NCBI GenBank assembly: GCA_020631735.1
Contig: CM036191.1
Coordinates: forward strand, 41,027,335 to 41,091,334
DNA length: 64,000 nt
Reading direction: 5' to 3'
Source: Saccharum officinarum
Lineage: Eukaryota > Streptophyta > Magnoliopsida > Poales > Poaceae
Shown: positions 31,796 to 45,103 of the stretch, one piece after another
How the letters are laid out: each line of letters opens with the position of its first letter
Numbering within the stretch: position 1 is the first letter of the stretch
Translations under genes and position numbers: made by a program
The notes under the pieces: generated by a model
Databases searched by the model: none
What the model was told of the DNA's origin: nothing
The model's input: only the letters and a program-made list of their open reading frames with translations

Positions 31796-32254
31796 CTTGA
31801 CGTGCATTATTTTTTTTCTTTTTCTAAACGATCCGCGACATGTGGCAGTGCATCCAAATTAGGATGCTTTTTTTTGCAGCATTAGTAGTGTTAGTCTTTA
31901 TATTCCAATGATGCATGTATAATATTATTTTCCATATGATTAACCGGTAGTAGCCCAGAGACCATATAGATTTTTTATGTATCATGTGAGGCATAACAGA
32001 GAAGTTGAAAAATAATCATTATCAAATATAAACATATTATTAGTGGATGGTGTCAAGTATAGTAGTACAACATAAAATTTTGAAACTATCCTAAAACAGC
32101 ACGAAGGAATTAGAAGTACGTACCTAATATAAGGCATCATTTGAATGCTCATTGTAAATACCTGAACCTGGCGTTTTGAGTCCTGCATGACCTCAGTTGA
32201 CGTCGAACTCTGAACAACGACCTAGTTAGCAGACGATCGGATTGAATGATATGA

Positions 32255-32665
32255 TTCTGCGATTAGCGTTGTGGCCGTTTTGCAAGCACCGTGACTACCT
32301 GAATGGGTAGCACCAGGACAGGTCCGAGCAGGTTGCTGTGTCGTCATGCAGCGCCGGATCGGATCTGACGATGTTTGTGTCGAACCGGATGCGGGTGGGC
32401 TGTCCACCACCATCGCCTCCTTCCGACACTGGCCCATGGCGAGCGTCGCGCCGAGGCATGGGTACTGCCACCAGGCAGAACACGTCGTCCCCCACCACGG
32501 CCTCCTTCCGGCGGACCTCGGCCACCACGTACGATGAGGAGGAGGCTCTAGCACGGTCTGACGGCGGACTCCAGCTTATTAGCCAGCGGAGACGACAGCA
32601 AGGTGAGCAGCTCCAGGAGCTCACCCTGCCGCCCGAGCAGCGTCATCGCCGCCGTGCCTGTTGCT
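32255..32665 (-). other. GC-rich coding-like island, unrecognised
   Basis: A short GC-rich block in AT-rich DNA. The minus strand has an open stretch with SSYVVAEVRRKEAVVGDDVF, and another reading MTLLGRQGELLELLTLL, in different frames with a stop between. It could be a captured host-gene fragment. I do not recognise the protein. Confidence 0.25.
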
Positions 32666-33096
32666 GTCTAGGTAATCATATATGCTATATTTAATTTGGG
32701 TTCCACATATTTCGATCTTTAATTTTCTACTTCTCCTTGAGTTTGTATCAGACTCGGAATTAATCCAATCTCCAAATCAGCCAAGATCTCAGACCTGATG
32801 CGGTGATGCCTTCCATATACTCGACCTACATGTATCAATCTTGAACTCCTATAGTATATCGTGTAAAGTCCTAAACAGGCGCACATACCGGGCCAGAAAA
32901 ACCAAGCTACCGGTAATGTAAGATCTCAGGACGACGGAAGACTCATATTACATGATGTTTGGATCAAACGGTTATTAACATGGGAGAGTAAGATGTAAGA
33001 TCTCAGACGACAGATGGCTTATATAGCACGAAGTATAGATCCAACAGTTATTACGGAGGAAGATCCCCTCACAAATTACTCGTTCTTTTATAGTAG
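32666..33096. other. Intergenic, nothing recognised
   Basis: Mixed AT-rich sequence with a repeated TAAGATCTCAG(G)ACGAC motif (near 32920 and 32997). No gene or element end is seen. Confidence 0.35.
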
Positions 33097-33949
33097 GATA
33101 AATAACTATTCCTATCACTAAATTGTTGATTATTGATGTATTTTGATTAGGAATAAATTTTTTTTGTATAAATACAAAAAACAAATAATAAAAACAATAT
33201 TGTAAGTCTGTGAACTCTACTCTTTCCTAATAAATAACTATTCCTATCACTAAATTGTTGATTATTGATATAATTTTGATTAGGAATAAAATTTATTTCT
33301 ATTATATTAAAATCTGCGATGATCCAACTATTAATAAAAATGTGAATTGAAATGATGAGCAGTTTGTTATCCAATCTAATCTAAACAAATATATCTTCAA
33401 GTTCAACCGATGATCCAACTAATAATAAAAATATGAATTGAAATGTTGAGTAGTTTGTTATCCAATTTAATCTAAATAAATGTATCTTCAAGGTGTAAGC
33501 ATATACCAATACAATACTTGACAAGGGTTGGGACGTGGAAATCGATAGAGATGTCTATCATAACTCATAATCATTAACAGATGACCAACCAGTTCACACG
33601 ATAACAACTAACTCTTTACCGACTATAATTAAAGATTAGGGCTGCACATAATTTTTATGGTTAAGAAATCAACGAGACTCAATATTTAACTCTACCAACA
33701 CATGGATAAAATAATAAATATGATATATTTATGAATAAATATTTTTGTGGCTTATAACGGAAAAAACCGATCAAAATTGTATTTTAATTCGATTAATTAT
33801 GATGGATGCATGGTCATCATAAAATAAATTATAACTTTCAATTTTTATAAAAGGGATATAACATAAATAGAGATAACATCCCGTCTTTTTCTATTATTAA
33901 TATTTCATAGATTTTTCCTACCATTGCAACACACGGGTATTTTTACTAG
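33097..33949 (+). mobile_element. Helitron-like element, 3' end
   Basis: The right end CATTGCAACACACGGGTATT then TTTACTAG (ending 33949) followed by T matches the common plant Helitron terminus: a GCAACRCACGGG hairpin remnant, CTAG end, and A|T target. Internal tandem duplications are present: units with ACTATTCCTATCACTAAATT near 33108 and 33237, and units of about 95 bp with GATGATCCAACTA near 33318 and 33410. The left end is not fixed and no RepHel gene is present. Confidence 0.45.
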
Positions 33950-35764
33950 TACATATAAATTGCCAAATAGCTATATTATTATTATTCTACTCAATCTTGA
34001 AATTTTTTTAAATTAATGTAAAAAATATATAAGGTTAAAAAAAGCTAAACACAACATAATCGATCACCATTAAAAAGCAGGGCAGACAGGAAGAGGCTGG
34101 GCTGGACTACGGAAAGGAACATGTGCAGTGGGCCGAAAGTGAAAAGGGCGGGTGGAGTAGGAGCTGGGACTGCAGTAGGGGGGTGTGTTTGCCTAGTTAC
34201 AAGGGAAAAGGGTTTTTTTTTTATTTTTCTTTTAGGAACAAAGGATGGGGTTTAAGAAGGGGTTAAACTCCAAACAAGACCAAAACAAAACTTCTAAACT
34301 CTGAACAAAACTTCACATAAAAGACAAACAACTTCAAGCACTCATGCATCTAAAATAAAGTGAAGTGCACCAAATCAATTTGGAAATATTCTTTTCAAAG
34401 GGATGATGGAGAGTTAGGGTTTTAGTTTTAGTAAGAGAGTAGAAATGATAGGAGGCAGTTGCAAGTTGAATTCAAACATGGCGTGAATTCAATCAAATTT
34501 TATTTTGTTTGGAATATGATTTTTTTCGAAGACTTCTTATCATGGCAATGACTTGGTCAATACATGGCAAAAGATTTTTTTTATTGTTTTGATGTGTATG
34601 TATGACATATTACCATAGCGTTAGCATGGGCAATATAATAATGCCATGTAGTCGAAGCACTTCAGCCGCAAACTGTGTCAACAATGCAAGGAGCCCTTTG
34701 ATGCAAGTATATACATATCTTTAGCTTTGAGCAACGGGCACGCACAAAGGATGCATGTACGTACTCACATGGTTGGTTCTACCATCTTGCTCTCAATCGA
34801 ATCACGACAAGATGTGTACAGCTAACTACCACCACGGCACCAACCATACTATTATATGCTATGAAATAGTAAAAAAGTGCATCGAGTTTTTCTCAAATTT
34901 CTAATGGGTAGAGAGACAAGCTTCAATAGAAGGAAAAATGCAGAACACTGCAGCAGTATGTAGCTAAAAATCACGTGACTGGTGACGGCACCGTGCTGAG
35001 TAACCAATCCCGTATGCATTACATATAGTTTAAGGCCATTTAGATCTGCTGATTGGGGTGCAACTTATTATATGGCACTCAAGCTTCACACTAATTTAGT
35101 TATCAGTAGGCCAATTAAAATTAGGTGGTGTTGTAGTTTTCTTGACAGCCAATCTCAAAGAAAATCATCCTTCAGGGCAAACTAAGCACATTATCCCTTT
35201 CTTTTGGCTGATTTTCTTGATGGTTCATTGCTAGAATTTATTTCCTTGGCGGTTTTGGTTCTTTCCCCCAGCGATTTTCGGCTCTCATGGTTTTTTGGGT
35301 TTCCTGTAGTTCACAAACAGATTGGAAGCCCACACAGAAGTAGACAACATATACAGTCACAACGATAGGTCGAGAAGAAGATTAAGATAGGCATGGAGCC
35401 AACATTTTTACGTACTGCATGCAAATGGAGGCCGCATACATGTATAATGTCTTCTATTTATACAAATATTAAACTAAAAATACATATAACCAGCACATAT
35501 ATATATTAATACTCTATTTTTCTCCAAGTACATAATAATTAGATTTACTCATAAAAATACTTAAAAACTAGCACATTTATATGTGTCTTCTATTTGCACA
35601 AATATTTTTAGAAAATACAAGTGATCAAACATATGATGAAATTTAATAATTGAGACACATTTTCAAACGGAGGGAGTGCTATAAAGGAAATTACACAACG
35701 ATTAAAGCACATATATAGAACATATATCTCATATCATAAGTGTCTCTCGCTCAACAGCTATATA
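33950..35764. other. AT-rich intergenic DNA
   Basis: No ORF of note, RNA gene or repeat end was recognised. Confidence 0.4.
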
Positions 35765-35862
35765 TCAAAAGGATTTCTTGATTGACAGGAGTGTCCCTAT
35801 GATCCCGACAAGTACACCAAGGCCGGTGATAACCGCTGCGATGATTTTCTTGTTGTTGTAAT
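35765..35862 (-). pseudogene. DUF247 C-terminal membrane-segment fragment
   Basis: The minus strand reads YYNNKKIIAAVITGLGVLVG then IIGTLLSIKKSF and a TGA at 35765-35767. This matches the C-terminal hydrophobic tail of the intact copy at 58121 (KKYIAAVLTGIGAAAGIIGT). Only about 31 codons remain; upstream sequence is unrelated. Confidence 0.75.
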
Positions 35863-35875
35863 AAAATAGAGAGCA

Positions 35876-36000
35876 TATTTAGAGGCGCATAGAAACACCA
35901 ACTGCAGTTATAAAATTAATTTCTAGAGGCATCTTTAGATGCAATTCTTTTGAAAGAGCCACCATGGGAAAACAAAGGAGGCACCTCTAAAAATCGTTTT
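35876..36000. mobile_element. Possible small TIR element
   Basis: ATTTAGAGGCGC at the left and GGCACCTCTAAAAAT at the right form imperfect inverted repeats around about 125 bp. A related half occurs near 57449-57470. The target duplication is not clear. Confidence 0.3.
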
Positions 36001-37621
36001 GTAGTAATGTGATACCTAAAGCCAAGATAAGGGAGCCAAAAATGGTATTTTTGAGTTTGGGGCCTGGGACGACACCCTGGCCAAATTTAGGGATCGCTCA
36101 CGAATTTTACTACAAAATTTAATGGTAATAAAGTAAAACGTTATGGCTGGACTGAAGAAGCACATGAACATAGCCTTGTGGATATTCCTCTTATAGAACA
36201 TGGACACACAGGCCATGTAACTCTATCTGGACCAGCACTATGTTTTTCATGCATTTCTACCTCTACCAATTAAAGGTTTTGCACCCTACATTCTAGTGTT
36301 AGCAACTACATATCTCCTATTTCTCTTGGGTGGGCCAGCAAGGATCATGACACGTGACATCAGCGATGGAAACCAACCCCAGTCGCAAACCTTGACATGG
36401 TAGCCCCAATAATTGGACAAACCATGTACCCATGAAAGGAAAATTACACTCCTAACCAGAAGGAATAAGTTCTCTAATTCAACTAATTGTATCGTGCATT
36501 CATACCCACACCTCTCTTTCCCATTCCCTAAAAAATATGTCGATCAAAAAATAAACAACTTTATATTATCACTATTGATTGGCGGAGGAAGAGATCTATT
36601 GTATGCAGATCCAACTCCATACCGCTAGTTCAGTCTGGTAATTGATCTACAAGCATCTAGATGTGGCCGGAGATGAGAAAGAGCAAGGACGGGTATGCAC
36701 CACTGATCTTGAGGGCGCCGCAACATGGAGACGGTGCGGGAGCTCCTGATGTGGGTGATGTGGAGTGTGCTGCCAGCCACGAGGGTCTCCATGGCAGTGG
36801 TCTTGCCACGAGGAACACACGGCAGCAGCCGAGTGTGGTGTCATTGTGACCACCATGCCCGCCACCACCCACGAAGGAGCCCTTCCTCTGGTGGTGCAAT
36901 AGGATAGGGTGGTTGTGTGGCTAGGGTTTGGGTTCGAGACGAGCCCTCTGTCCTCTCTAGGTGTGTGGTTTTGAAGTCTGGGGAGGAGAGGTTAGAGGGA
37001 GGCAGGGAGCAAACTGCGGGATGGACATGGCTTGAGGATACTGATATTGGCATATGTGGATCTTGCAAGTAAGACCGGAGCTAAAAGAAAAGCTCGAGAA
37101 AGAGGGGGTGATGCAAAGAGATTGGGAACATAAGAGATTGGGTATAGTTGTCGGTCTACTAAACTTCATAAAATTTTTGGGTCCATGGAAAGCTCACAAA
37201 CATAGGTTACTTTAGGCCCGTCTTTGATATTCTTGTCAAGTCACTGATGGGACTTAACCATAAATAACAGACAGCTACTGTGGAGGCAGTTTCTAATTAG
37301 TCATCAGAAATGCTCAACATTGATCGGTCTCTGATATAGTGTCTTTTTCGTGTGTTTCTAGCACAGTGACATATTTGTACACTTTTTAATAAACTTGATC
37401 AAAGTAAAGAGGTTTGATTTAGAAAAACAACCAATTTACATTTCGAAACAGAGTACTAGAGTATATACCATGACTTTTTGCAGCCCGATAAAATTTAAAC
37501 AAGAACATATCACGTTAAAATTTTTATCGCTCCTTAGTATCTTCTCCTGATCACATTTTAGTTACTATATAATACCAGAGCAAGCTATACGTAGCAGTAC
37601 AGATATCTTGGTCCTACAATG
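36001..37621. other. Intergenic; GC-rich island at 36650-36960
   Basis: Mostly AT-rich. The 36650-36960 block has ORFs on both strands of low-complexity composition and no recognisable family. It may be a captured gene piece. Confidence 0.3.
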
Positions 37622-37629
37622 TTTGCACC

Positions 37630-38258
37630 CAGGGGCGGAGCCAGAAATATGTATATAGGGGGCCGGACAACCAAATATAAATAACATAGTATATTAATCT
37701 TGGTATATATAGGGATCAACTATATATTCATACAATGACATTGTATGATATAAAAAAGTACTATTTTTGACTAGTCAGGGTCATTTAATTTGTCCTTGAT
37801 GGCTTTCTTCCTTCAAAAATATTGAATTGGCTCTCTTTTAGGTATTATGATTATCCTATATCAACTATATATTGAATATGGCACATAAAGCATCAGTAAT
37901 TATAAGATACAAAAAATATTATTTTTTGACCAGTCAGGGTCATTTAATTTGTCCTTTATCACTTTCTTCCATCAAAAATATTGAATTGGCTCTCTTTTAG
38001 GTATTAGGATTATCCTTCAAAAATAAATAAAAAAGCTTAAGCTACAGCATACTAGCTTAATTACGTGAAATCAGAACTGATGTACAACCAGCGTGAAATT
38101 AGTTTGTATACTTCACCGCCACCTGCTGGACTAGGTAATTATAGTAATGCATCGATCAGCTAAAGCTTACATTAGCACAAATCATAAACTATAAAAATCT
38201 AGTGCTGAACTTGGGAGGGGCCATGGCCCCTGCTGGCTCCCCCTTGCCTCCGCCAGTG
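37630..38258. mobile_element. Non-autonomous hAT-like element, 629 bp
   Basis: It starts CAGGGGCGGAGCCAG and ends CTTGCCTCCGCCAGTG, an imperfect inverted repeat typical of grass hAT elements. The 8-bp target duplication TTTGCACC is exact at 37622-37629 and 38259-38266. Internally, a segment of about 90 bp (GTCAGGGTCATTTAATTTGT...) occurs twice, near 37775 and 37933. There is no transposase. Confidence 0.85.
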
Positions 38259-38266
38259 TTTGCACC

Positions 38267-39186
38267 GTGTTATAATCTTCTGAGATTCTTTGGCCAGTGT
38301 GTTTTGACAGTGTTGTCCAGACTATTAGTCGGTTGGCCATTGGACATATGCAAGATTGGTCACTCGTTATCCATCTCCAGAGTAATTCACAGATCTAGAT
38401 CACTGGTGTTGCCTGCCAATTCATTTTGTCTTTTCTTCAAGCCTTCTCCACCCACCCCTTAAGAAACAACCACTTGCTACAAAATCTAATGAGTGGATAT
38501 GACATACAGTAATGTAGTTGGGGGTATCTGTACATCTTATACTAAGCGATCCAGAGCACCATATATAGGTATGTATAGCACCAACCATGTGGGGGGGTAA
38601 GTGTCTGCATCGAGATAAAAGTGTTCTTAAATGAAGTTATAACCTAATTCGGACTAGTTTTGAGCAAGCTCGTGCCAGACAGGTACAGTGGTGTGCCATC
38701 CCATTATAGCAAAAATCAGATCAGTATCGACAGGCACTATTTCAAAATATACTAGGCATTGGATGGGATTTCCCTAGCAGCTAGTTGTTCCTATATGTCA
38801 TCTAGGTATCACAACGTGTTTGTACTTTGTGTGGACAATAAGAGTAATGCAGTGCTAAATATACGAAATTCAATATATCAGAACACATTGTATAAGTATA
38901 TATAACCCAGGCCTTATACCACTAGGTTCCGAATTCCATGATGAACAGGCAAATAGGCAATACTGACACAAGATACAACTGGAGAACAACTGATAGCTCC
39001 AACATTTGACTATTAAAATGGTATTAAAATACAAGGTACTTTTCTGAGGAATTAAGTATATAACATATACGCCTCAACATATATAACAATTAAACTCAAA
39101 ATCAATCAACTACATAGGTGCATAGCAGCATTATTTGAACCCTTGAGGGTTTGGAGCCACCTACAATTGCACTAACAAGTAGGCAG
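38267..39186. other. 3' flank of DUF247-2, no gene
   Basis: AT-rich DNA without recognisable features. Confidence 0.4.
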
Positions 39187-40671
39187 CTAAACCATAGAAT
39201 GCCTTTTGAGTGACATGAGGGTCCCTAAGATACTGACAAGTACACCAACTACGGAGAAGATCGCGAAGATGGTTCTCTGGTTCTTGTAAAAAAACGCGTG
39301 CACCTTGATCTGCATCTGCCTCTTGACCTTGTACGTCTCGATCTCCATCATGATGCGGACATAGCATTTGGATCCACGTAGGGGCAGGCTCTGAAGTCTC
39401 GTGAAGAACGTCAGCGCGTCTTTGTTGATGAGCCCTGCTCCTCCTTGCAGGAGATGCTTGGTCCGCAGCTCCTGCACGTCCTCCTCCCTATGCACGAGCA
39501 GGGAGAGGAGGAGAAGGTACGAGCAGACGGCAGAGTCTTCGGGCTCAGCTTCCTGGAAATTGGAGGTCGTGCACAGCTCGAGAGCCGCCATGTTGATGAG
39601 GAAGCTGGCACGTTCGTCGTCCAGCGACAGCGGCGCCATGGAGAGCTCGGCAAAGATCCCTCTCTTGTTGACGCCCATGTGGATGAGCTCCGTTGTTTCT
39701 TCATTGGCTTTGAGCTTGATTCCGTTTTCAGCTAGTTCAATGGCACTCACAGAAAATGATATCATGCTGGCTTTCACTTGAATGGGTGGCTTGGTGTTGC
39801 CTTTTCCCACAATGTAGAACCGAAGGAGGCCGAGGAGATGCGGTGGCTCGAAGCTATCATCCAACACAAGAGGCCTTGCCCCGAGAACCTTGCGGTCCTG
39901 CAGGTACTGTTTCCAGAATGCAACGAAGGCATTCAAATCCATGGGCCTGAACCTCAAGACAGCCTCTACCACACACCAGGGGATCTGGTTCTCGAGCAGC
40001 ACGATGTCATGGCGGATGGCCTTGCGGTTGAAGTCGAAGAAGCCACGCAACGATGGGTCCATGGTGCCATAACCATCTGTGGTACAAGCAAAGTACTGCA
40101 CCAAGAAACAAGCATCATAGAACATCATATGAAGGAAGTCGTCTTCGCTGATGCCTGCCATCACATCCTTGTCGTATAGGCTGCGGGCATTGTGTGCAGC
40201 GGAGACAACGGCATCATACATGTCTTGGACTGAGTGGCCCGATTCCATGATGCAGTGGTAGGCAGCCACATATTTTGCTTTCTCCGCCTGCTTGAGATGG
40301 TTCTGGCCATGATGGTAAGGCCCAATGGCCACCAACCTTGGGACAGTAAAGAATTTGTCATCAAAAACTTGGATGCTTGGAGGGTACATATGGATCTTCA
40401 ACTTCATCATATCGATATCAACCTTGAACTCGCGTGCTGCATCCTCAAACACATGAATCGGATTGATTGGGATCTTCATTCCCATATTATGGAAATGAGG
40501 CTCAAACTCTTATTCGGCTTTGTCAATGGAATCATCATCTGTGGCTGCTGCATACTCAACCATCTCAGTCGACTCTGACTCCGCAGGATAGCCAGGAGCC
40601 CATCCTGCATATTCCATGGTCCAGTTCTACAGTTGAATGTTGAAAGGTACCCACGCTGCAGCTGGCTCCAT
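39187..40671 (-). pseudogene. DUF247-2, domain open but two N-terminal stops
   Basis: The ancestral start MEPAAAWVPFNIQL lies at 40671-40669, after a splice acceptor at 40697. A TAG follows as codon 15 and a TAA as codon 53. From the next Met (40485, MGMKIPINPIHVFEDAA) the frame is open for 432 codons. It carries [106 protein letters not shown] and a C-terminal hydrophobic stretch (TIFAIFSVVGVLVSILGTL). The conserved DUF247 region is therefore intact; only the variable N-terminal leader is blocked. A shortened protein starting at 40485 is possible. Confidence 0.85.
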
Positions 40672-40696
40672 GCTCCAATCAGTGAGATGAAGAGTA

Positions 40697-40880
40697 CTGT
40701 ACAAAAAGTTAGAAGTGTTGGATGAAGATCTATACATAGATCACAGAGAAAAGGAGAATGTCATGTTAATTAGAAACACAAAATAATGGTGACTCAGAGA
40801 CAAAGAAGAGAGAAGGGAAAGAAAAACTTACAGCAGGGCAAGTACAGCCTAAGCCTAGTCGACTCTCCACTTATAGAGCT
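40697..40880 (-). promoter_or_regulatory. 5'UTR intron, first exon and TATA box of DUF247-2
   Basis: Donor at 40830-40831 (CCTGCT|GTAAGT) and acceptor at 40697 (TTGTACAG) on the minus strand give a 135-bp intron. The first exon lies from 40832. A TATA box (GAAGCTCTATAAGTGG) lies at about 40868-40883, closely like those of the other DUF247 genes. Confidence 0.55.
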
Positions 40881-40883
40881 TCA

Positions 40884-42950
40884 ATTCCTGTGGCAGATCC
40901 GCTGTCGTCTATCGTTGCCAAGTCAGATTATATATGGCATCGTTGATATATTCTTGTACCCATGTATATAGTTGGTGGTACTATATATAGTTTGCAGTCA
41001 CGACAAGATCTAAAGCTACAAGGTCAAGTGGCAGATGGGGACCAGTGCAAGGTGGCGTGCACAACTTTGTGTAGAGGAACGTGAAAACCACAGCCTCTGT
41101 TATCTCCGCCATTTCTGCACTTGTCACTATCTTAGGGATGCTCAAGATGCCCAACATGCTTTGGCCTACGATGCTGTGAGATGCTCCAACTGTTAATTTC
41201 CTTGGCGATTAAAGTTTTCGCTACATCTTAATCTTCTGCTTCTTTAGCTAGTGTCCAGTACTATAGCGACGATTTTCATATATGCCCTATTTTATTCTAG
41301 AGCTGGATCCATCAACAAATGCCTCTAGAAATGCCTTACGGGCAAGCAGGAAGCTTGGCAATACCATCTGCTCTTTGAAAATAGGGGTCATTTCTAGGTG
41401 TCAAGAAACAGCAGCAGCCCCTTTTTTTCTTTCCTCCTTGGGATAGAACTATATCCCGAGAAACACAAGGGGGAGCTCACAAGAGTAACCGTAAAATTGC
41501 AAATCTAAGGGTGGTGGAAGGTACAGCTGGCTTCCTCCAAAAAAAAAGGCAAGTGCATGCCATTCCAAACATATTTTAAAAGTTTACTGCTAGATTACTT
41601 TCTTAATTAGGTTTTTCATTTCATATCAACATGCATGGTTGCAGCAATTAACCTGAAATTGACATAAATCTTTAGAGGCCCTAGGGTAAATTCAATAGGG
41701 AAACAAGATTTTCTCATTACTTAGCTTCCATGTCTTGATTTTGATGGTCTAACGGTTAGTTCTTGAATCAAGGATTATGTTTGGATCTAGAACTATATAT
41801 AGATGTAGATATGTGCATACCATGAGGAGTTACTAGACAGCCTTAAAATAATTAACCTTGTCAGCTGGATTGAGTATTAATTGTTGGCTACCTGCTTATG
41901 GGAGGTAAGTTATTAGTTGGTGTCTTAAACTCTTGGTCTACATCATTAGGCTAACTTATATATATAGCTATACAATGTTGCTTGCTAATCCTGTTATTTT
42001 TCTTTCTTCAAGTCGTCTCCACTGTACCTGCCCCCTAATTTCTAATGAGGTTATACCATATAATGTGTTTGGCGGTAACTCTACATCTTATATTGAGTCT
42101 GGGCTACAGATGGTATCACCAACCATGGAGGTATGTGGATTTACCCACGCTATTGTATATTTCAACGTCCTGATGCCATAACCTAACTGGGATTAGCTCG
42201 GGCTGGCGTGGCGGTTTCTGCTACTTCAATATAAACAAGTCCAGTATCCGTAGATGTCTATGCTGGAAAGGAAAGATAGCAAATCGACAGGGATGACATT
42301 CATTGCCCCGTTGAATGTACATTATAAACAAGTCCAGTATCCGTAAATTTGAGTATCCTTTCTCTTGATACCCATTTGCAAAAAGGGTTCTCTTTTGGAT
42401 CTTATTGTTAGAGAAGACCTTTTATGGGTATTGAACCCTTTACCTGTAGCGCTACCCAAATGTGGAATGTGTCTTATTTTAGGTAGCGGTTGTTGGAGAC
42501 AGTCTTAGGAACTGCCAAATTAAAGTTCAGACATTTGTCGTTTCTCTCAGAACTTTTGCAGTTTAAATTTTTGCTAGCACATCTCATAAAGATTAACGTG
42601 AGTTTTGTTCTCTTATTTCCCTCACTTTACGATAGTTTGGCACTCTTTTCATTCCTGTATAGTCAAATATGAATTTGTATGGCTCACCAAATGTGCCATG
42701 TATAGATGGACAGAAAGGCATAAGGCCCATGGACTGGCACATGTCCCATGATTTTGGCCTAGCCCAAACATGGCACGGGCGCATGGCTTGGTACAAAGGG
42801 TTCAGCCCATGGCAGGTGCCATACTTAGGTCACTCCAATAGCCCATAATGCAAGATGGCATGGCACGATTAACTGTCTAGCCTATTAGCCCATCACTAAC
42901 CTTCTTCTATCATTTCTCCTATCTATATCTATATGATCTATATACTGTAG
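40884..42950. other. Intergenic upstream of DUF247-2
   Basis: No gene. A 20-bp direct repeat, AAACAAGTCCAGTATCCGTA, occurs near 42233 and 42326. 42665-42860 has GGCCCA-rich sequence of the same type as 46127-46918. Confidence 0.4.
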
Positions 42951-44990
42951 ATGGAACCCACTAAGTGCATGTTTGGTTCCCCGCTAAAGTTTAGCTACTA
43001 AAATCAATGACTAAACTTTAGTCAACCATGTTTGGTTCTAGTGACTAAAAGTGATGCGTGCCACGTGTCCCGCGGTACGGACGCGCCCGCACACCCTAGG
43101 CGTCCGCGCCCTCCTGCTCCGCGCCACGCGATGCGTGCCACGTGTCCCGCGGTACGAACGCCGACAAATGCGTCGCAACCTCCGTATGTCGTTGTTGTTG
43201 TGATGTGGTCCTTTTGTGTGTGGTTTGTGGACTTCTGGGGACCATTCCCTTGAGCCGGTCGAGGGATCGTACTTTGCTCGATCGTTTCAGTCGTGGGTTT
43301 GTCCCGCCATGGACGTGATGCCGAGCATAACTCATTCCCTTGTGTTTAGTTTTCTCCATTCGACTACGGCCCTAGGACATGGCCATTGTGGACTCGACAT
43401 CGATGCGACTCTTATCCGCATCCGATGAGCCCTCCGTGACCTAGTCTCTAGTGCAAGGTGAATTAGGCAATGACACATGGTGCCGCTAAAACTGGTAACA
43501 ACTTGGGGAGATTTTGGCGTGCGTCTTGGGTGTGTGGTGAGGGTTGAGTTGACTGGATAGGATTCTACGATGAGTCATTGGATGAGTCTTACCAGGGGGG
43601 TGCAACCTGGGCATCCTCTATGAGAGGTACTTGTGGTGGGTGCATGTGAGATGAGGAGATCCCAGGGTGAAGTGTCTTTGTGGGATGAAGCCCTAGGATG
43701 GAGGTGCCATCGAGGCATGGAGTGTTGGTTAGCCCCTTGGTAAGATGTCTTGTCTGGTCCCCCTAAAGACTGGTATGTCGAGAGAACCGGATCATAGGAC
43801 CCTACGTGCACACCACTCGTTCCTGAATGGGCGGGGGGCGGATGCCGACCAGCTAGGACAGTGCCACTACTGCTAGGTTGGAAGTGGATAGTGTAGGGCA
43901 GTACAGGCGTATGGCCCACACCCTCCTAAGACAACGTAGTGACCTCTAGGGCCCGATACTACGTCTCACAGTCTCAGTGTGCCGGTGAACTCCAGGGTGG
44001 CCTAGGGCTGAGTGGCAAGGTGGCATCGCACCAGTTGGAAATTAGCCTGGTATCAGCCTAGACAGGGGCCTCCGTCGATGATGGTGATCTTGTGGTTCCA
44101 AGTGTACACGCTCTGCAGTGTTGATCGATCTATACGTATAGCCGCATCCTCGGATATGGACATTCCGACCTACGCTTCCCTTGATTAGTGAGTGGAGTCT
44201 TTTCTTCTCTCCCCTGGGTTTGGTGTTGGTTTCTAGTGTGAGCCGATGAGGCAAGGTACGAGCGGGAGTCATCCTTGCCGCCTAGAGACTGAGAGTGTGG
44301 TGAGATGTGTGTGATGGGATGAGTGAACGTGTGAATGAGATGGGTTAAAACTTGATGAACTATTATAAAATATTGATGAACTTGCATAGGAAACCTACAA
44401 CCATATATAGGCCTTTTGCTCTACCCTTGCATTCCACTTACCATAAAGCATAGAGTGGGAGCCAGTGGCAAGTACAAATCGTACTGAAAGATATTTGGCA
44501 GGTTTGGATGTCATTTGCAATGACAACCATGGAGATTAGAAGGATTAGGTTTGGTTGAGGAGATGAAGATGAAGCTACGCCCGCTGATATTCTACGCTAC
44601 TCTGATGATTGCTTGTGAAGGAGGTGCCTTCACCTATCGATGCTCCACGTCAACTCTGATAATAGTCCATGAAGGAGGAGCCCTGTGTGCGTTTTCGCTA
44701 GAATAATGTTGTACTTAGGAGTGTTAACAAGTGATGTAATGCCTGGTAAACTTGTACTTTCGTGATGTATGACTGAATAATAATAATGTGATAGCTTGGT
44801 CTTTCTGGGATTATCACATTATGATGTAATCTGTGGATTTCCCTTCGAGGAAATCATGAATCGTTTCAAATGTCCAATGACTTTTTGCCTCCATGTTATC
44901 TGTATGTCATTTCAGAATAGATGTTAACGATTTCTTCAAGCAGTACGGTTTCCATGGTCGTCCACACGATTCATTCAACATAGACTAAAT
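42951..44990. mobile_element. Probable decayed non-coding element
   Basis: It begins with TGCATGTTTGGTTCCCCGCT and a matching GTTTGGTTCTAGTGACTAAA, sequences common at small grass transposon ends. A direct repeat GATGCGTGCCACGTGTCCCG occurs near 43052 and 43130. From 43170 to 44880 the sequence is moderately GC-rich with no ORF, ending in TAATAATAATGTGATAGC and TGGGATTATCACAT, which resembles LTR R/U5 sequence of non-coding LTR elements. Boundaries are not established. Confidence 0.35.
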
Positions 44991-45103
44991 TAGTGTCTCT
45001 AAAATTCCACAGCACTGCACAGGGTATTCGACTAGTATATAAAGAGAAACCTAGCCCCTCATTCGTTCCCCATACCAACTACATGCCCCTGTCCGCACAC
45101 GTG

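Noticed and set aside
39401..40578. Plus-strand ORFs of 60-133 codons opposite DUF247-2
   Set aside because: Antisense shadows of a conserved minus-strand gene. The same is true opposite the other DUF247 copies.
43032..44390. Several ORFs on both strands in GC-rich DNA
   Set aside because: No family motif or splice pattern; the frames are short and overlap. More likely non-coding element sequence.
41000..45100. Search for a small secreted cysteine-rich gene of the self-incompatibility type near the DUF247 copies
   Set aside because: No short two-exon frame with a convincing signal peptide could be supported by eye, so no claim is made.
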